Assembly: GCF_003403075.1 (NCBI RefSeq) | Contig: NZ_CP031557.1 | Location: 4,092,001 to 4,156,000, forward strand | DNA length: 64,000 nucleotides | Reading direction: 5' to 3' | DNA from: Flavobacterium psychrotrophum | Lineage (GTDB): Bacteria > Bacteroidota > Bacteroidia > Flavobacteriales > Flavobacteriaceae | Shown here: positions 1-10,960 of the stretch, piece after piece | Numbering within the stretch: the stretch's first letter is position 1 | How the letters are laid out: each line of letters starts with the position of its first letter | Notes under the pieces: model-generated | Told to the model about the DNA's origin: nothing | The model's database searches: none | Seen by the model: only the letters and a program-made list of their open reading frames with translations | Position numbers and translations under genes: made by a program

Positions 1-1801
<1,801 letters not shown>

Positions 1802-1855
1802 AACCATTTTTCGGGCAACTAACAACCGATAACCACCAACCAAATAAATTTTTTT

Positions 1856-1863
1856 TACCTTTG
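1856..1863 (+). promoter_or_regulatory. -7 box (TACCTTTG) of trhO promoter
   Basis: TACCTTTG is an exact match to the Bacteroidota -7 consensus TAnnTTTG, 64 nt before the trhO start. No clear TTG -33 element lies at the usual spacing. The box overlaps the left arm of the rtcB terminator hairpin. Confidence 0.45.
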
Positions 1864-1892
1864 CTGCGGTTCCGCCAATAGGAGCCGCAGCA
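1862..1892 (+). terminator. Hairpin downstream of rtcB
   Basis: A 12-bp stem (TGCTGCGGTTCC with GGAGCCGCAGCA, one G-T pair) closes a 7-nt loop and is followed by a T-rich stretch. It begins 61 nt after the rtcB stop codon. Its first bases are the end of the trhO -7 box, so full-length hairpin forms only in transcripts read through from rtcB. Confidence 0.6.
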
Positions 1893-1927
1893 TATTTTTA
1901 TTTCTTACTAACTTAATTTGTGATAGC

Positions 1928-3274
1928 ATGCAACTGTATAACACATTAAGCGCAGAAGAAAGGGCCGCTCTTATAGAAGATAGCGGCAAGCAGCGCCTAA
2001 CGCTGTCTTTCTACGCCTACGCGCACATCGAAGACCCTAAACAATTTCGCGATTCATTATTCATGGCCTGGAACCGGCTTGAGGTACTGGGGCGTATCTA
2101 CGTGGCTAAAGAAGGTATTAACGCCCAGCTTTCGCTCCCGGCAGATAACTTCTATACCTTTAAAGACCACCTTGATACCATACCGTTTCTTAAAGACATT
2201 CGCCTGAATGTGGCAGTAGAGCACGACGACCTTTCGTTTCTGAAACTGACCATTAAAGTGCGCGATAAAATTGTGGCCGATGGTCTTGATGATGCGTCTT
2301 TTGACGTGACTAATAAGGGCATACACTTAGGCGCGGCAGATTTTAACCAGATGCTGGAAGACCCTAATACCATAGTAGTCGATTTCCGTAACCATTATGA
2401 AAGTGAGATAGGGCATTTCCGCGGGGCATTAACACCTGACGTAGAAACATTCCGTGAGTCATTGCCAATTATCGAAGGACAATTATCAGACCATAAAGAA
2501 GACAAAAACCTGCTGATGTACTGCACAGGCGGTATTCGATGCGAGAAGGCTTCGGCATTCTTTAAACACAAAGGTTTTAAAAATGTATACCAGCTTGAAG
2601 GCGGTATTATTGAATATACCCGTCAGGTAAAAGAAGAAGGTTTAGAAAGTAAATTTATAGGCAAGAACTTTGTATTCGACGGTCGCCTGGGCGAACGAAT
2701 TACAGATGATATCCTTTCGCAATGCCACCAGTGCGGCAAACCGTGCGACAACCATACAAACTGTGCTAACGAGGCCTGCCACCTGCTGTTCATCCAGTGT
2801 GATGAGTGCCAGTCGAGCATGCACAACACCTGTTCGCCAGAATGTCTGGAGATAATACAACTACCGGAAGAAGAACAAAAAGCGCTGCGCCGTGGTGTAA
2901 ATAAAGGCAATATGATTTTCCGAAAAGGCAAGAGCGACAAACTGGCCTTTAAACAAAGTGGTGCATTAAGCGACACCCCAATTGCTACCGCCACAAAACC
3001 AGTACGCGCACGCATTCGCAAAACACTTATTGGCAAAGGCGAGCACTACTACCCTAAAGCAGGTGTAGGCCAGTTTACCATAGAGCAGGGCGAACTGAAA
3101 GCCGGCGATAAAATTATCATTTCGGGTCCTACCACAGGCGAGCAGCAGCTTACTGTTGAAGCGCTTCGTGTAAACGGTGCCGAGGGCGATACTGCAACTG
3201 CCGGAGATAAGGTTACGTTTAACCTGCCGTTCAGAATCAGATTGTCAGACAAACTGTATAAGGTGATAGGGTAG
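1928..3274 (+). CDS. trhO: tRNA uridine(34) hydroxylase TrhO (YceA/UPF0176) with extra C-terminal domain
   Basis: TrhO adds oxygen to U34 of certain tRNAs to give 5-hydroxyuridine. The product has an N-terminal UPF0176 domain (about 1-130), a rhodanese domain with active-site loop CTGGIRC (C199), and a cysteine-rich segment at about 266-306 (CHQC, CDNHTNC, CDEC) that probably binds zinc. Standard TrhO is about 350 residues; this one has 448. The extra residues from about 360 (GKGEHYYPKAGVGQF, GDKIIISGPTTG, RIRLSDKLYKV) resemble the small beta-barrel at the C-terminus of U32-type proteins. TrhP, the other bacterial route to the same modification, is a U32 protein, so the tail may be a shared tRNA-related module. 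The domain match is from memory. Confidence 0.9.
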   Translation: MQLYNTLSAEERAALIEDSGKQRLTLSFYAYAHIEDPKQFRDSLFMAWNRLEVLGRIYVAKEGINAQLSLPADNFYTFKDHLDTIPFLKDIRLNVAVEHDDLSFLKLTIKVRDKIVADGLDDASFDVTNKGIHLGAADFNQMLEDPNTIVVDFRNHYESEIGHFRGALTPDVETFRESLPIIEGQLSDHKEDKNLLMYCTGGIRCEKASAFFKHKGFKNVYQLEGGIIEYTRQVKEEGLESKFIGKNFVFDGRLGERITDDILSQCHQCGKPCDNHTNCANEACHLLFIQCDECQSSMHNTCSPECLEIIQLPEEEQKALRRGVNKGNMIFRKGKSDKLAFKQSGALSDTPIATATKPVRARIRKTLIGKGEHYYPKAGVGQFTIEQGELKAGDKIIISGPTTGEQQLTVEALRVNGAEGDTATAGDKVTFNLPFRIRLSDKLYKVIG

Positions 3275-3297
3275 TAATATCTTAAAAGAAATAACCG

Positions 3298-3360
3298 GGA
3301 GGCACGAAGATGCACAAAGTAACGTTACATAACGGTATATTTGTGTGGCTTTGTGCCTCC
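3298..3360. repeat. Degenerate palindromic repeat of the ACAAAG/CTTTGTG family
   Basis: Arms GGAGGCAC (3298-3305) and GTGCCTCC (3353-3360) are exact inverted repeats, with CACAAAG and CTTTGTG motifs inside. The composition matches the MITE-like elements at 45130 and 50741, but this copy is short and lacks their internal hairpin. Confidence 0.45.
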
Positions 3361-3391
3361 TTTGTGTAACTTTGCGATACAACCTACTGCT

Positions 3392-4426
3392 ATGGATATT
3401 TACAAATTACTAAAATTCAACCAGTTTATAAAAAGCCACCGTATTAAGTTCCTTGGGCTTTGGGTGCTTTCTGTGCTTAACAAGCGCTACCTGGCTATAC
3501 AAATGGATCCGGTGCTGGCCTGTAACCTGCGTTGCAAAATGTGTTATTTTACCGATGCTGAGTTTGTAAAGACCCATATGAAAGGGATGTTTAAAGAAGA
3601 TGACCTTGAGCCACTGGCTAAAGCCGTTTTTAAAAATGCCCTTAAGTTACAAATAGGCTGTGGTGCAGAACCTACGCTGTTTAAGCACAATACCCGACTT
3701 ATTCAACTGGCCAAAGAAAATAAAGTACCTTACATTAGTATGGTAACCAATGGCAATTTGCTAAGCGCAGCAGATATTTCGGCATTTGCCGAAGCGGGGC
3801 TTAATGAGATCATCATGAGTATGCACGGTGTGCATAAAGAGAGTTACGAAAACCTTATGGATAAAGGTAATTACGAAAAGTTCCGTGATGTTTTAAAGGC
3901 CATTACCGACCAAAAAAAGAAGACTCCGGGTTTCCGCCTGCGTATAAACTACACGTTCAATACCGATAATTTTTATGAGCTACAGGATTTCTTTACACTC
4001 TTTGGCGAGTATGCGATAGACATTATCCAGTTCAGGCCCATTGACAAGATAGGCGAAACCACCTACAGTAACTTTAGCCTGCGCGATATTGAAACCGATT
4101 ATAACAAAGTACTGGCACCGCTGAGAACCGAAGCTGCCAAACGGGATATAACTATACTGGCGCCACAATCTGTTGTTCGTAACGAAGCCGAATCGCTGGT
4201 GGTAAAAACAAGTAATGACAGCTCTTACATACAGCCCTATACCTACTACTATATTTCGCCTCGTTACTCCTGGAAAGATGGTTATGACTGGCGTACAGAA
4301 ACCTTTGCTTCATGGCAAAAACGCACCGGATGGAACAATATACTGCTTAGAAATGTGCTACGTTCGCGCAAGGCGCTGGAAAGCCCTAACCGAAATATGC
4401 TGAACTATTCTGTAGACATCAATTAG
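3392..4426 (+). CDS. Radical SAM protein
   Basis: The 344-residue product carries CNLRCKMC (C44, C48, C51), the CxxxCxxC signature that holds the 4Fe-4S cluster used to cleave S-adenosylmethionine. GCGAEPT and MVTNGN, typical of the radical SAM barrel, follow. No C-terminal cysteine-rich SPASM domain is visible, so the substrate cannot be read. An in-frame ATG 51 nt upstream would add residues encoded by a degenerate palindromic repeat; I prefer the ATG at 3392, followed by MDIYKLLKF. It stands alone between trhO and a bidirectional terminator. It could be an Fe-S enzyme for RNA or peptide modification, but nothing in the sequence decides this. Confidence 0.82.
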   Translation: MDIYKLLKFNQFIKSHRIKFLGLWVLSVLNKRYLAIQMDPVLACNLRCKMCYFTDAEFVKTHMKGMFKEDDLEPLAKAVFKNALKLQIGCGAEPTLFKHNTRLIQLAKENKVPYISMVTNGNLLSAADISAFAEAGLNEIIMSMHGVHKESYENLMDKGNYEKFRDVLKAITDQKKKTPGFRLRINYTFNTDNFYELQDFFTLFGEYAIDIIQFRPIDKIGETTYSNFSLRDIETDYNKVLAPLRTEAAKRDITILAPQSVVRNEAESLVVKTSNDSSYIQPYTYYYISPRYSWKDGYDWRTETFASWQKRTGWNNILLRNVLRSRKALESPNRNMLNYSVDIN

Positions 4427-4470
4427 TCTATTTTTCCTGAAGTTAATAAAGCACTTTTTATCACATACTT

Positions 4471-4523
4471 AAACAAAAAACACCTGTCAGGTACTTCTTA
4501 AACCTGACAGGTGTTTTTTGTTT
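4471..4523. terminator. Bidirectional terminator between convergent genes
   Basis: Arms AACAAAAAACACCTGTCAGGT and its complement flank an 8-nt loop, with A and T tracts outside the stem. It serves the radical SAM gene on the plus strand and the EnvC-like gene on the minus strand. A near-identical stem occurs at 25372-25413. Confidence 0.85.
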
Positions 4524-4538
4524 AATGCGTTTGTTATA

Positions 4539-5831
4539 CTACTTAACAAGCCATAGCGAAGGGTTTTGCAACTTGTCGTTTTGCGATACTATAAACTTAA
4601 GTATCGGCTGGCCTTCATAATCTTCTCCTACATTGCCTATTTTCTGGTTGATAGATACCTTGTCGCCCGGGCTTACATCTACACTACGCAGGTTAGAGTA
4701 TATGGTAAGAAAATCTCCGTGCTGCACACAGACGGTTTTATTATTACTGCGCAATACCTGTATACTTAATACCTCGCCGCTAAACACTGCCTTTACAGGG
4801 GCACTTGGCTTTGTCCTGAAGTCTATACCGTGGTTGTTGATCTCAACACCGTCTATAACCGGGTGCGCCTGCTTGCCATACCCCAATGCTATATAACCTT
4901 CTACAGGCCATGGCAACCTGCCCTTATTAGCTTTAAAGTTATCAGATATTACCTTGCCCTCTTTAGTAAGCATGATCTTGGATGAAGAAGCTTTAGCCTC
5001 GGCAGGTTTTGAAGCGGTTGCTTTTCTACTTTCTGATGCCGAAGATGATGCGGCGCTCTTAGCTTCCGCAGCCTTTTTTGCCGCAGCAGCCTTTCTGTTG
5101 GCTTCGGCTATCGCGGCACGTATCATTGCATCGATCTTGCGGTCTATTTCACGGCTTTCTTTTTGTTTGCTCTTAACTTCGGCAGTATATTTTTTCTTGT
5201 CTTTCTGTATTACTTTAGCCAGTTTCTTCTGCTCTTCCCGGTCTCCTTCCAGCTCCTGCTTATCTTTACGGCTTTCAGCCAGTAACTTTTCCTTGTCCTT
5301 TTTTTGTACACCCAGTTTTTCCTGTAGCATTTCAAGCTCTTTCATCTTGTCGCGTATCTCTTCTCCCTGCACCTTTCTAAAGCTGGCATACTGCTTCATG
5401 TATTGCACCCTTTTATAAGCCTCCAGGAAATTATCTGACGAAAGTATAAACATTATACGGCTTTGGTCAGATCTGCTCTTATACGCGTTTAAAAGCGTTT
5501 TGGCATAGTCTTCTTTTAATACTACAAGCTGCTTATTCAGCTTATTTATCTTAAGCTGGTTAAGGTAAATGTCATCGGTAAGCAAACGGGTTTGCTTTTG
5601 GGTGGTATTAATAAGCTTTTCACTAAGCTTTATCTTAGCCTCATTATCGGCAATTTTGCTGAGCACCGATTTTTCTTTAGAGCTTTCACCCTTAATAAGG
5701 CTATTAAGTGCCTTTATTTCACGCTGTATTTCTGCCTTGCGTACTTCCAGCTTTTTTTGCTGGTCGCCGCCCTGGGCCATTGCCACAGCGCCATAGCCTA
5801 AAAGAAAAAGGGTGAGCAATAATTGTTTCAT
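4539..5831 (-). CDS. EnvC-like murein hydrolase activator: coiled coil plus degenerate LytM domain
   Basis: The 430-residue product starts with a signal peptide (MKQLLLTLFLLGYGAVAMAQ). A long charged coiled coil covers about 20-270, an Ala/Ser/Lys linker follows, and a LytM/M23 fold covers about 300-430. The zinc-binding motifs of active M23 peptidases are not intact: the HxxxD region reads NHGID, the HxxYxHL region reads HGDFLTIYSNL, and the final HxH is replaced by ILKFIV. This is the pattern of EnvC/NlpD, which switch on amidases at the septum and do not cut peptidoglycan. It is the last gene of an envelope operon, 28 nt after the DUF4292 lipoprotein. Confidence 0.85.
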   Translation of the reverse strand: MKQLLLTLFLLGYGAVAMAQGGDQQKKLEVRKAEIQREIKALNSLIKGESSKEKSVLSKIADNEAKIKLSEKLINTTQKQTRLLTDDIYLNQLKINKLNKQLVVLKEDYAKTLLNAYKSRSDQSRIMFILSSDNFLEAYKRVQYMKQYASFRKVQGEEIRDKMKELEMLQEKLGVQKKDKEKLLAESRKDKQELEGDREEQKKLAKVIQKDKKKYTAEVKSKQKESREIDRKIDAMIRAAIAEANRKAAAAKKAAEAKSAASSSASESRKATASKPAEAKASSSKIMLTKEGKVISDNFKANKGRLPWPVEGYIALGYGKQAHPVIDGVEINNHGIDFRTKPSAPVKAVFSGEVLSIQVLRSNNKTVCVQHGDFLTIYSNLRSVDVSPGDKVSINQKIGNVGEDYEGQPILKFIVSQNDKLQNPSLWLVK

Positions 5832-5859
5832 GCCGATTGTTAAGGTTCTGTTTTTCTGG

Positions 5860-6642
5860 TTATTCTATAAATATCTGTTCGTATCCCTCTGGTACCTCAT
5901 AAGGAAACGTCAGTTTCTCGTCAAATTTTACCGACGCATATACAATATCTATATTTACGCGGTCTTTTTGTTCTGCCTCTATTTTAATACCCGATGGCAG
6001 TATGGCCTGCGGATATTCATGATGCGACGGGTAAGCAATATCAAGGCTGCGTGGCTGCTGGCCACCCTGTTCTATATGTTGCTTTTTAAGCAGGTAGTTA
6101 GCACCCTCAAATAAAAACTCTTTAATAATACCGCCACTTGCCTTGCCTGTAAGCTTGTACTGCCCATTATCTATCGCAGATTTATAAGATCCTTTTGTAA
6201 GGTCGTCCAGTGCTTCGCCTATAAGCATATTTTGTACTTTGGTAAAATCAAGATCCGTACCCAGCCAGCGGCTCAGCACGGCATAATTACCTTTAAAGTA
6301 GGTGCCGTTTATCTTCTCATAATAGGTTACCTCCTGTGGTGTTATAAGCGCTTTAGCCATAGTAATGCCCAGAAAGCGTACACTTACCAGTATGGTTTCA
6401 TCTTTTTTGATACGTATCTCTGCCGATACGTTTTGCGATTGCTTATGGTCTTTGTACGCTGCATCTGCCTTTATAAGCAGGGTACTAAAATTGTGTGGGT
6501 TTTTATAATGCCCTGCAATAATTTCTTTACTGCCTTTATCTTCGCCGGCAGTACCCTCTGCCACTGTAGCGGCAGACTGCTTGCTTTTGCACGACGAAAA
6601 AAGCGTTCCCGCAGCGAATAGTACAATTAAAATCTTTTTCAT
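5860..6642 (-). CDS. DUF4292 lipoprotein
   Basis: The 260-residue product opens with MKKILIVLFAAGTLFSSCKS, a signal peptide with a lipobox cysteine, so it is exported and lipid-anchored. The rest matches my recollection of DUF4292, a Bacteroidota-specific beta-rich family that often lies next to an EnvC-like gene, as here. Lines such as ILVSVRFLGITMAKALITP suggest a LolA/LolB-like fold for handling lipid or lipoprotein, but this is inference. It lies between the TPR gene and the EnvC-like gene on the same strand. Confidence 0.75.
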   Translation of the reverse strand: MKKILIVLFAAGTLFSSCKSKQSAATVAEGTAGEDKGSKEIIAGHYKNPHNFSTLLIKADAAYKDHKQSQNVSAEIRIKKDETILVSVRFLGITMAKALITPQEVTYYEKINGTYFKGNYAVLSRWLGTDLDFTKVQNMLIGEALDDLTKGSYKSAIDNGQYKLTGKASGGIIKEFLFEGANYLLKKQHIEQGGQQPRSLDIAYPSHHEYPQAILPSGIKIEAEQKDRVNIDIVYASVKFDEKLTFPYEVPEGYEQIFIE

Positions 6643-6670
6643 AACAATTTATTTTTTAGACGGATGGTTT

Positions 6671-7972
6671 TTAGCTTTTACCCAGGGCTTTCCTGGTAAC
6701 ATCAAGCTGTTGTTTAAATTTGGCTAACAGCGCCGCATCCTCCACTACAAAGTCCATACCGCTTTCTAAATAATCTTTTGCTTTTGCATATTGCTGCTGC
6801 CTGTTAGCAGCAAGGCCGGCATAATAGTACAATGATGCCTGCGTAGGGTACAGGTCAATATACTTTGTAGCCGTTTTATACAATTTATCGTTTTGCGCGC
6901 CTTCAGCATAGGTAAAGAGTAATAGCTCCACCCCTTCCGGGTCATCCTCTTTTTGGGCTATCCCTTTTTCAAAATAGCGTATCGCCTCGGCATAATTTTT
7001 TTTATTGAAGAAAAACTTGCCCACCTCTTTCGGAACATTTATCGTACGATCGTTCTCAAAATGACTCACTGCCTTTTCGAGCTGTGGCAAATAAGCCGGA
7101 TTGTTATTGGCAAAGATCAGGAACTCATTGAGCACCCTGTGCTTTATCTTGCTGTCTATCTTTCGGCTGCCCAAAACCTGCATCATGCTCTGCACTGCCT
7201 TCTCCCCATCGTTATTATTAATGTGAAATTTAAACAGGCTTATTTGTGCCCAGTCGCTTGTAGGTATTTCTTTCTCCAGCCTGCGGGCTACCTCTTCGGC
7301 CTTTGCCTCCTGGCTGCTTTCGCTGTACAGGTAGATCAGGTCGATATAGTTAGCCTCGTTCTTAGGGTCTTTTTTAATGGCGGCCTCCAGTGTCTCCTTT
7401 TTTGGTGCAGACAGTTTACCATCAGATAGTATTTGCAGGCGGTACATTTCGCGTTTTTCGCTCATGCCCACCGTTTGTTCCATCTCGTTAATCACAGCCA
7501 GTGCCTTATCATACTGCTGGGTGTACATATACAGCGACACTAGGTCTTCCTGATAATATGCCTTGCGCCACTCCATCAGCTTTTGCACAATGGTTATGGC
7601 ACGGGTAAAATCTTTCTGCTCATAATACACATCATAAAGCCCCTGCCAGTACCAGCGGTTTGCCGGATCCAGTTCGGTAGCCTTTTTAAAGGCCCTTTCG
7701 GCTTCCAGATAGTTTTTGAGCGAAATGTAATTCCTGCCCAGTTCGCTATACACCACAGCATTGTCTGGCTCTTTGCCAAGGCATTTTTGTAGTGCCGCTA
7801 TGGCCTTATCATAATTCTCGATCCCTTTTTGTTTTAGCGACTCATAAAAGCTGTCTTCAAATTCGTTGCTCTTCAGCGCAATATCTTCGGGTGCTTCCTG
7901 TGCATACAGCATTACAGGCCCCAGTAAGGAGCCCGACAGTAGCATGCCGCTAAATAGGATTTTAAATTTCAT
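6671..7972 (-). CDS. Secreted TPR-repeat protein
   Basis: A signal peptide (MKFKILFSGMLLSGSLLGPVMLYAQ) is followed by tetratricopeptide repeats over most of the 433 residues, for example DNAVVYSELGRNYISLKNYLEAERAFKKA. The protein therefore probably acts as a periplasmic scaffold, perhaps for envelope assembly given its neighbours. The nucleotidyltransferase gene ends 7 nt upstream, so the two are very likely co-transcribed. No enzymatic motif is visible. Confidence 0.82.
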   Translation of the reverse strand: MKFKILFSGMLLSGSLLGPVMLYAQEAPEDIALKSNEFEDSFYESLKQKGIENYDKAIAALQKCLGKEPDNAVVYSELGRNYISLKNYLEAERAFKKATELDPANRWYWQGLYDVYYEQKDFTRAITIVQKLMEWRKAYYQEDLVSLYMYTQQYDKALAVINEMEQTVGMSEKREMYRLQILSDGKLSAPKKETLEAAIKKDPKNEANYIDLIYLYSESSQEAKAEEVARRLEKEIPTSDWAQISLFKFHINNNDGEKAVQSMMQVLGSRKIDSKIKHRVLNEFLIFANNNPAYLPQLEKAVSHFENDRTINVPKEVGKFFFNKKNYAEAIRYFEKGIAQKEDDPEGVELLLFTYAEGAQNDKLYKTATKYIDLYPTQASLYYYAGLAANRQQQYAKAKDYLESGMDFVVEDAALLAKFKQQLDVTRKALGKS

Positions 7973-7979
7973 ATCTGTA

Positions 7980-8990
7980 TTATTCTAAAACCGAGTAATC
8001 GCCAATGCTTACTGCGGTAAATTTACCATTAAACACCGCATGGTTGCCTATCATGGCATTATCAAGCTGTGCATTAGTGATAACTGCATTAGTTTGCACA
8101 AGGCTGTTTTTTATGGTACTATCGGCCACTTTAGTATTATCGCCAAGCGAAACATTAGGCCCCACTGTACTGTTTTTAAGTACTACACCTTCGCCAATAT
8201 AGCATGGCGGAATAATGGTACTGTTCTCCAAAGTTACGGTATCTGATACCAGGTTTTTGCCATCATTATGCAAAAAGTTAAGCATACGGCTGTTAGTCTC
8301 TACCGTAACATCTTTGTTACCGCAGTCCATCCAGTGGTCTACCTTACCGGGTACAAATTTCATACCTTTCAGTTTCATGTTCTCAAGGCCGTCAGTAAGC
8401 TGGTATTCGCCACCCTTCATAATGTCATTATCCAGCAAGTACTGCAATTCAGCTCGAAGCGTTTCACCACTTTTAAAGTAATAAATACCTATAATGGCAA
8501 GGTCGCTTACAAATTCTTTTGGCTTCTCAACAAAATCAGTAATCTCATTCTTATCGTTAAGCTGCACTACCCCAAAGGCACTTGGGTCATCTACACGTTG
8601 CACCCATATAACGCTGTCTGCCGTAGTATCTAACGTAAAATCGGCACGGAATAGTGTATCGGCATACGCCACTACAACCGGGCCTGTCATACTCTCCTTA
8701 GCGCTCATAATAGCATGGGCAGTACCCAGCGGTTTCTCCTGATAATAGATGCTGCCCTTAGCACCAAGCTTTTCGGCAATGGCTATAAGGTCTTTCTCTA
8801 CCTGGGTTCCAAAATCTTTGTGTATAATAAATGCTATCTCTTCGATATCGCGGTTAATAACCGATGCTATATCTTCTACAAGGCGGTGCACTATGGGCTT
8901 GCCTGCTATAGGAATTAACGGTTTAGGTACGGTAAGCGTATGTGGGCGCAGGCGCGATCCTCTGCCTGCCATGGGAACTATGATCTTCAT
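7980..8990 (-). CDS. Sugar-1-phosphate nucleotidyltransferase
   Basis: The start MKIIVPMAGRGSRLRPHTLT is followed by PKPLIPIAGKP, which together form the nucleotide-binding signature of the RmlA/GlmU family. The C-terminal part (about 240-336) has the hexapeptide rhythm of a left-handed beta-helix (ENSTIIPPCYIGEG, STVGPNVSLGDNTKV), as in GlmU-like and mannose-1-phosphate guanylyltransferase-like proteins. It likely makes an NDP-sugar for surface glycans. The flippase gene two places upstream supports this. The exact sugar cannot be told from sequence reading. Confidence 0.85.
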   Translation of the reverse strand: MKIIVPMAGRGSRLRPHTLTVPKPLIPIAGKPIVHRLVEDIASVINRDIEEIAFIIHKDFGTQVEKDLIAIAEKLGAKGSIYYQEKPLGTAHAIMSAKESMTGPVVVAYADTLFRADFTLDTTADSVIWVQRVDDPSAFGVVQLNDKNEITDFVEKPKEFVSDLAIIGIYYFKSGETLRAELQYLLDNDIMKGGEYQLTDGLENMKLKGMKFVPGKVDHWMDCGNKDVTVETNSRMLNFLHNDGKNLVSDTVTLENSTIIPPCYIGEGVVLKNSTVGPNVSLGDNTKVADSTIKNSLVQTNAVITNAQLDNAMIGNHAVFNGKFTAVSIGDYSVLE

Positions 8991-9024
8991 TTTCTTATTT
9001 GTGTTCTATATTATAAATCAGGAA

Positions 9025-9465
9025 TTACTTTACCCCTGTGCTGCCAAAGCCTCCGGCACCACGAACGGTATCGCTTAGCTCTTCGGCTTCCAGCCATTCG
9101 GCACGTTCATGTTTTGCAATGATAAGCTGTGCTATGCGCTCGCCATTCTCTACTACAAAGGCCTGATTTGATAAATTTACTAAAATTACACCAACTTCAC
9201 CACGATAGTCGGCATCAATCGTACCCGGGCTGTTAAGCACTGTTACGCCATTTTTAGCAGCCAGACCACTACGTGGTCTTACCTGCGCTTCAAAACCAAT
9301 AGGAAGCTCTATAAAAAGGCCTGTTTTTATTATAGCACGTTCAAGCGGGGCAAGCGTTACCGGAGCATCTAAAACAGCACGCAGGTCCATACCGGCAGAT
9401 GCTATGGTTTCGTAATTAGGAAGGGCGTGGCCCGATTTATTGATAACTTTTATAGTTACTGACAT
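9025..9465 (-). CDS. dut: dUTP diphosphatase
   Basis: Dut hydrolyses dUTP to dUMP and pyrophosphate, which keeps uracil out of DNA and feeds dTMP synthesis. All five motifs of the trimeric enzyme are present in 146 residues: [24 protein letters not shown] with the catalytic Asp, GERIAQLI, and the C-terminal [10 protein letters not shown]. The gene sits between the flippase (12 nt) and the nucleotidyltransferase (34 nt) on the same strand. Confidence 0.96.
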   Translation of the reverse strand: MSVTIKVINKSGHALPNYETIASAGMDLRAVLDAPVTLAPLERAIIKTGLFIELPIGFEAQVRPRSGLAAKNGVTVLNSPGTIDADYRGEVGVILVNLSNQAFVVENGERIAQLIIAKHERAEWLEAEELSDTVRGAGGFGSTGVK

Positions 9466-9477
9466 TACTGTTGTATT

Positions 9478-10935
9478 TTATTTTTTGATGAATTTTAAAA
9501 GAGTGTTTTTTTCGTTGCGATAAATGAGCCATATAAAGCCCAGGAATGCTATAATTCCAAAAGCGTATGTATGGCGTAACACCGGAACGTAAAATGAAAT
9601 GGCGCTTAGTAAAACTGAAAGCCCCAGGTATAGCCCGATGCGCTTTAGATCGTATGGAATAGGGTAATACTTTGCCCCTACAAAATAACTTACCAGCATC
9701 ATGGTGCTATAAGCCGCAACGGTGGCAATTGCAGAGCCTGTATATCCCCAAACAGGGATAAGCGCAAAGTTGAATGCCAGTGTTACAACCGCACCAATGG
9801 CAGAGATGTAAGCACCCATTTTTGTTTTATCTGACAATTTATACCATACAGAAAGGTTGTTGTATATGCCAAGGCAAAAGTTTGCCAGTATAATTAGCGG
9901 CACCACCTTCATACCGTCCCAGTAAGCAGGATCGCGAATGATGAGCACTTTAAGAAGGTCCGCAAAAACAATAACTCCCAAGAGAATTACCGACCCAAGT
10001 ATTACAAAGTATTTAGTTATTACCGCATAGGTTTCCCTTGCATTTTCTTTGCCCGCCTGGCTAAAGAAAAACGGCTCTATACCCAGCCTGAATGCTGTAG
10101 TAAACAGGGTCATAAATACAGCCAGCTTGTAGCAGGCAGAATAAATACCTATCTGGCTTTCGGGAACATTAAGATATCCTAAAAGCGGACGGTCAAAGGT
10201 TTCATTTATGGCAAAAGCAATACCCGCAAGCATTACCGGTAATGAATAGCGCATCATCTTTTTCCAGAGCGGGAAATTAAAGTGCCATGAAAGCCTTAAG
10301 TAGTGCGGCGCAAGCATTACCAGTGCCGACAGGCTTGAGATAACCCCGGCAAGAAACACATAACCCACCTGAAAATCCCGGATATAAATACTGGCCCAGA
10401 TACTGTCAGGGTAAGCATTTGCAAGGTCGCGTAGCCAAACAAGGAAAAAGAAATTAAGTAAAAGGTAAAAAACAACGCTGCCCACTTTTACAACCGCATA
10501 AAAAATAGGCCGCCCATCTGCCCGAAGTTTAGAGAAAGGCGCTATAGTTAACGCATCTAGAACCAAAACCCAGATTATATAGCTGATGTACTCCCTGTCA
10601 ATTTTAAGCACATCTGCAAGGTTATTCCGAAATACTAATGCTATGCCTAAAAATGCAAGCGATGACCAGAATAATGAAATGGTAGACGTACTTACTACGT
10701 CTTTCTTATTTTCTGTATTATAAAACCTGAAAAAAGATGTTTCCATGCCATAAGCCAGCAATACATTTAAAAATACCAGCCATGAAAAATTGATCGATAC
10801 CTGCGCATACTTAACCGGATCCATTACCCCGGGAGTGGTATGCAGTGGCGTAATTATAAAGCTGAACATACGGGGCACTACCGTGGCAATACCGTAAATG
10901 GCTGTTTGCTGAAACAACTTTTTATAGAGGCTCAA
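9478..10935 (-). CDS. Polysaccharide/lipid-linked oligosaccharide flippase (MOP superfamily)
   Basis: The 485-residue protein is almost wholly hydrophobic, with about 12-14 membrane segments and a start (MSLYKKLFQQTAIYGIATVV) typical of the Wzx-like polysaccharide export branch. It would move undecaprenyl-linked glycan or a similar substrate across the inner membrane. It heads the minus-strand operon. A -7 box lies 26 nt upstream of the start. Confidence 0.85.
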   Translation of the reverse strand: MSLYKKLFQQTAIYGIATVVPRMFSFIITPLHTTPGVMDPVKYAQVSINFSWLVFLNVLLAYGMETSFFRFYNTENKKDVVSTSTISLFWSSLAFLGIALVFRNNLADVLKIDREYISYIIWVLVLDALTIAPFSKLRADGRPIFYAVVKVGSVVFYLLLNFFFLVWLRDLANAYPDSIWASIYIRDFQVGYVFLAGVISSLSALVMLAPHYLRLSWHFNFPLWKKMMRYSLPVMLAGIAFAINETFDRPLLGYLNVPESQIGIYSACYKLAVFMTLFTTAFRLGIEPFFFSQAGKENARETYAVITKYFVILGSVILLGVIVFADLLKVLIIRDPAYWDGMKVVPLIILANFCLGIYNNLSVWYKLSDKTKMGAYISAIGAVVTLAFNFALIPVWGYTGSAIATVAAYSTMMLVSYFVGAKYYPIPYDLKRIGLYLGLSVLLSAISFYVPVLRHTYAFGIIAFLGFIWLIYRNEKNTLLKFIKK

Positions 10936-10960
10936 ATTGTGCGCGTTTTTTAATGATTAG

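Noticed and set aside
3341..3391. Upstream extension of the radical SAM gene
   Set aside because: The extra 17 codons come from a palindromic repeat; the ATG at 3392 begins the conserved part.
4954..5418. Plus-strand frame opposite the EnvC-like coiled coil
   Set aside because: Ser/Ala/Phe-rich translation typical of the antisense of a Lys/Glu/Ala-rich coiled coil; no start signals.
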